Assembly: GCF_023502325.1 (NCBI RefSeq)
Contig: NZ_JAMFLZ010000004.1
Coordinates: forward strand, 62,001 to 126,000
Source of the DNA: Wocania_A spongiicola
Lineage (GTDB): Bacteria; Bacteroidota; Bacteroidia; Flavobacteriales; Flavobacteriaceae
Reading direction: 5' to 3'
Length of the DNA stretch: 64,000 bases
The notes beneath the pieces are model-generated. The model was not told where the DNA came from and did not search any database. It worked only from the letters and a program-made list of their open reading frames with translations. This document shows, in pieces, positions 61,899 through 64,000 of this stretch; position 1 is the stretch's first letter; each line of letters opens with the position of its first letter. Both the position numbers and the translations under genes were made by a program.

Positions 61899-62099
61899 TT
61901 ACTTTACTTCAAAAGTGATTTTTAAGTTTACTCTAAATTCTGTAACCTCACCGTCTTTTACACTAGCACTTTGGTCTTGTACATATACAGAACGAATGTT
62001 ATTTACACTTTTTGAAGCGTGCTTAACTGCTTTTTTAGTTGCATCTTCCCAACTTTTATCTGAGTTTGATAAAATCTCAATTACTTTTAATACTGCCAT
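61899..62099 (-). CDS. Dodecin family protein
   Basis: A 66-residue beta-alpha-beta-beta protein matching dodecin along its length (VLKVIEILSNSDKSWEDATK, then SVNNIRSVYVQDQSA and a VNLKITFEV end strand). Dodecins form dodecamers that store flavins or CoA in the cytoplasm; which ligand this one takes is not clear. A TAAATTTG match on the minus strand (62203-62210) overlaps the end of nifU, 104 nt upstream, and is a weak promoter candidate. It is a single-gene unit. Confidence 0.92.
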   Translation of the reverse strand: MAVLKVIEILSNSDKSWEDATKKAVKHASKSVNNIRSVYVQDQSASVKDGEVTEFRVNLKITFEVK

Positions 62100-62207
62100 G
62101 ATTTATTTTTTTAAGGTTATAATTTAGCTACCTGTTCTAATTTAAGATAGTTGTTTTTTTGACACAGTTAAATCTAAAAAGTCACCAAATAAAAAATCAC
62201 ACCAAAT

Positions 62208-63110
62208 TTATCCATTTATAGCTTCAACCATGTTTACTTTTCCAGGAAGCATTTCTTTTAGCATATTTTCAATACCACTTTTTAATGTGTAGGTTGACGA
62301 TGGACAACCACTACACGCGCCTTGAAGCATAACACTTACGTTTTTACTTTCAGCATCATAAGAAATAAATTGAATGTTACCGCCATCACTAGCTACAGCT
62401 GGTTTCACATACTCTTCAAGAATATTTACAATTTGTTTGGAAGTGTCATCCATATTTTCAAATTGATTGTCTAATTGAGTTGTCGATTTTTTCAGAGCTT
62501 CTGCAGCATTTGGTAGCACAACTTCTTTCCCATTTTCAATATAATTTCTAATAAACTCACGAAGCTCGACAGTTATATCTTGCCATTCTGCCATATCGTA
62601 CTTTGTAATAGAGACATAGTTTTCGTCAATAAAAACACTTTTTACAAACGGGAAATGAAACAATTCAGTAGCTAATGGTGATAATTTTGCATCATCGATT
62701 GAAGTGAATTCAAAAAGAGTAGTTACTATTTTTTTATTTGCAACAAACTTCATTGCAGAAGGGTTTGGGGTACTTTCAGCATAAACAGTTACTGGAACTT
62801 TTTTAGATGTTGCAGTTTCTTCAACCACAATACCACCATTATTTAAATAAGTTTCAATTTGTTCAGCAACTTCATCTTTAACATCATTCCATTCAACAAT
62901 GTCATAGCGCTCTACAGCAACAAAATTACCAGAGACATATACTTTTTTTACAAAGGGTAAGTAAAATAATTGTTGCGCTAAAGGCGATGATTTAGCCTCA
63001 TCAATATTGTTAAACTCAAAGCTTTGATGCTTGGTTATAAATTGATTTACCTCAAATTTTACTATGGCGTTATTGGTTGTTTCTTGCACAGAAACCTTGA
63101 AATTGTTCAT
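62208..63110 (-). CDS. NifU-like iron-sulfur scaffold with two N-terminal Nfu domains
   Basis: A 300-residue protein for iron-sulfur cluster delivery. The C-terminal NifU domain (about 215-300) has the cluster-binding CSGCPSS, with C266 and C269. Before it lie two tandem Nfu_N-type domains: the second has the usual ESTPNPSAMKF, while the first (VSVQETTNNAIVKF) has lost it although the following strands align (SPLAQQLFYLPFVKKVYV against SPLATELFHFPFVKSVFI). I start at ATG 63110; an in-frame start at 63158 would add 16 hydrophobic and basic residues not seen in the family. Confidence 0.92.
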   Translation of the reverse strand: MNNFKVSVQETTNNAIVKFEVNQFITKHQSFEFNNIDEAKSSPLAQQLFYLPFVKKVYVSGNFVAVERYDIVEWNDVKDEVAEQIETYLNNGGIVVEETATSKKVPVTVYAESTPNPSAMKFVANKKIVTTLFEFTSIDDAKLSPLATELFHFPFVKSVFIDENYVSITKYDMAEWQDITVELREFIRNYIENGKEVVLPNAAEALKKSTTQLDNQFENMDDTSKQIVNILEEYVKPAVASDGGNIQFISYDAESKNVSVMLQGACSGCPSSTYTLKSGIENMLKEMLPGKVNMVEAING

Positions 63111-63272
63111 TTTAGCTAATTTTTTGTAAAAATACAAAAGAAACTTTGAGATATACATATATTTGAAGCTTTGTGCTAAATATTATTGGTTCAAAAAAAC
63201 AATTTATTTTTTAGGGTTAAATGCTACTAAACTGTTTTTATAAGACTATGTAGTGTTTAATTTAAATTGACT

Positions 63273-64000
63273 ATGAAAAACGTTTTACTAATTGTATTTT
63301 TTATTTGTTTATCTGTAGCAAGTTATGGGCAAATTATAAGTGTAAATAACCCTGCTGATGCAGAATCAAGTTTTTCTTTAGATAAGCTTGTTGAAGATAT
63401 TTTAATATCTAGTGAGTGTTCTACCGTTGATACTTTTTCTTCTCAAGTTAGTGGTACGCCAACTCAAACAAGTACAAAGAGTTATGGTTATTTTAAAAAA
63501 CCTGTTGGAAGCTCTTTTCCTTTTGATGAAGGGATTATAATAACATCAGGAAGAGCTTTTGAAGCAGGTAATACAATTGTTACACCCCCAGTAGGAACCG
63601 CACATCCTGATAATATTAACGGACTTGGTGGCGATGCAGATTTACAAACAGCATTAGGGATAATAAACACTTTTGATGCTACTTATGTGAAATTTAATTT
63701 TGTTCCGTTAGTAAACACAATTAGCTTCCGTTTTTTAATGGCATCTGAAGAGTACGATGGTGCAACCGAATGTAGTTTTGCTGATAGCTTTGCTTTTTTA
63801 TTAAGAGAAGTAGGTACAACTAAATATCAAAATTTAGCAGTATTACCTAATGGGCAAAGAGTAAGTGTAAGAAATATTAATAATGCAGCTGCTTGTAGAG
63901 CTAACACCGAATTTTTTGAAGGTTATAATATACCAGACACTAATTACGGAGGGCGAACTAAAGTGCTTACAGCAAGCGCAGCAGTTGACCCTAATAAAAC
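63273..64000 (+). CDS. Secreted choice-of-anchor L domain protein (3' end cut by window edge)
   Basis: The frame opens with ATG 63273 and stays open to the right edge (242 codons seen). It has a signal peptide (MKNVLLIVFFICLSVASYGQ). The following region fits the choice-of-anchor L domain: FPFDEGIIITSGRAFEAGN, FNFVPLVNTISFRFLMASEE, FADSFAFLLREVG and LAVLPNGQRVSVRNINN. In Flavobacteriia these domains sit at the N-terminus of long T9SS cargo proteins, often ending in a type B sorting domain, which would be off the window here. Confidence 0.82.
   Translation, partial: MKNVLLIVFFICLSVASYGQIISVNNPADAESSFSLDKLVEDILISSECSTVDTFSSQVSGTPTQTSTKSYGYFKKPVGSSFPFDEGIIITSGRAFEAGNTIVTPPVGTAHPDNINGLGGDADLQTALGIINTFDATYVKFNFVPLVNTISFRFLMASEEYDGATECSFADSFAFLLREVGTTKYQNLAVLPNGQRVSVRNINNAAACRANTEFFEGYNIPDTNYGGRTKVLTASAAVDPNK

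Noticed and set aside
1..64000. Prophage, insertion sequence, toxin-antitoxin, defence island or CRISPR
   Set aside because: No transposase, integrase, Cas, restriction or toxin-type protein and no regularly spaced direct repeats; nearly every gene is core metabolism, envelope or DNA repair.
1..64000. tRNA or rRNA genes
   Set aside because: No cloverleaf with a GTTCGANNC-type T-arm was recognised by eye in the gaps, which are mostly under 190 bp; a tRNA search program would settle this.

Overview
The window is AT-rich, densely packed bacterial chromosome from a member of the Bacteroidetes, very probably a marine Flavobacteriaceae; the genus cannot be fixed from the sequence. The evidence is the set of lineage-typical genes (alternative complex III actA-F, SprA, PorP/SprF, RemB, a gliding-type C-terminal sorting domain, a malic enzyme fused to a phosphotransacetylase-like domain), the scarcity of Shine-Dalgarno sites, and repeated promoter elements of the TAnnTTTG type. 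I see no mobile element, CRISPR array, rRNA or tRNA gene, so this is core chromosome rather than a genomic island.

Layout. 1-3688 (+): the cut 5' end of a DUF1501 gene, a secreted beta-propeller protein and a membrane protein joining DUF2231, a haem c site and leucine-rich repeats. 3696-6243 (-): an SMP-30-like lipoprotein and an inositol-dehydrogenase-like Gfo/Idh/MocA enzyme as an operon, then a SPOR-domain protein. 6412-18108 (+): the respiratory block actABCDEF-coxB-coxA, ended by a strong terminator. 18449-25517 (+): a type IX secretion (T9SS) module of repeat-rich surface protein, PorP/SprF and a PD40/OmpA lipoprotein-like partner. 25580-33489 (+): ruvB, a di-haem peroxidase, a P450 overlapping queG, maeB and ruvA. 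33496-45573 (+): sprA, gcvH, a VanZ-like gene, two tonB paralogues and remB. 45644-46540 (-): a secreted MBL-fold hydrolase. 46692-52101 (+): haem O synthase, two subunit III genes, subunit IV, a SCO pair, DUF420 and a small CAMC membrane protein. 52190-57860 (+): a MacAB-TolC-like exporter. Then tsaB (+), and on the minus strand MscS, DUF1304, a DUF255 protein, dodecin and NifU. 63273 to the edge (+) is a cut surface protein.

How it fits together. Two blocks about 28.6 kb apart make one respiratory branch: menaquinol is oxidised by alternative complex III, electrons pass through its cytochromes to an A1-type haem-copper oxidase, and the second block supplies haem O, the missing subunits (III, IV) and copper-insertion factors. 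A second theme is the cell surface: SprA (the T9SS outer-membrane channel), PorP/SprF, RemB, TonB proteins and two T9SS cargo proteins.

The least conventional items are the left-edge DUF1501/cytochrome/LRR cluster, the HhH tail on ActC, three adjacent genes sharing a TonB C-terminal domain of which the third is fused to RemB, and a SCO-like protein lacking its copper ligands that precedes a normal SCO. I did not find a clear-cut undescribed system; the left-edge cluster is the best candidate and is cut by the window.
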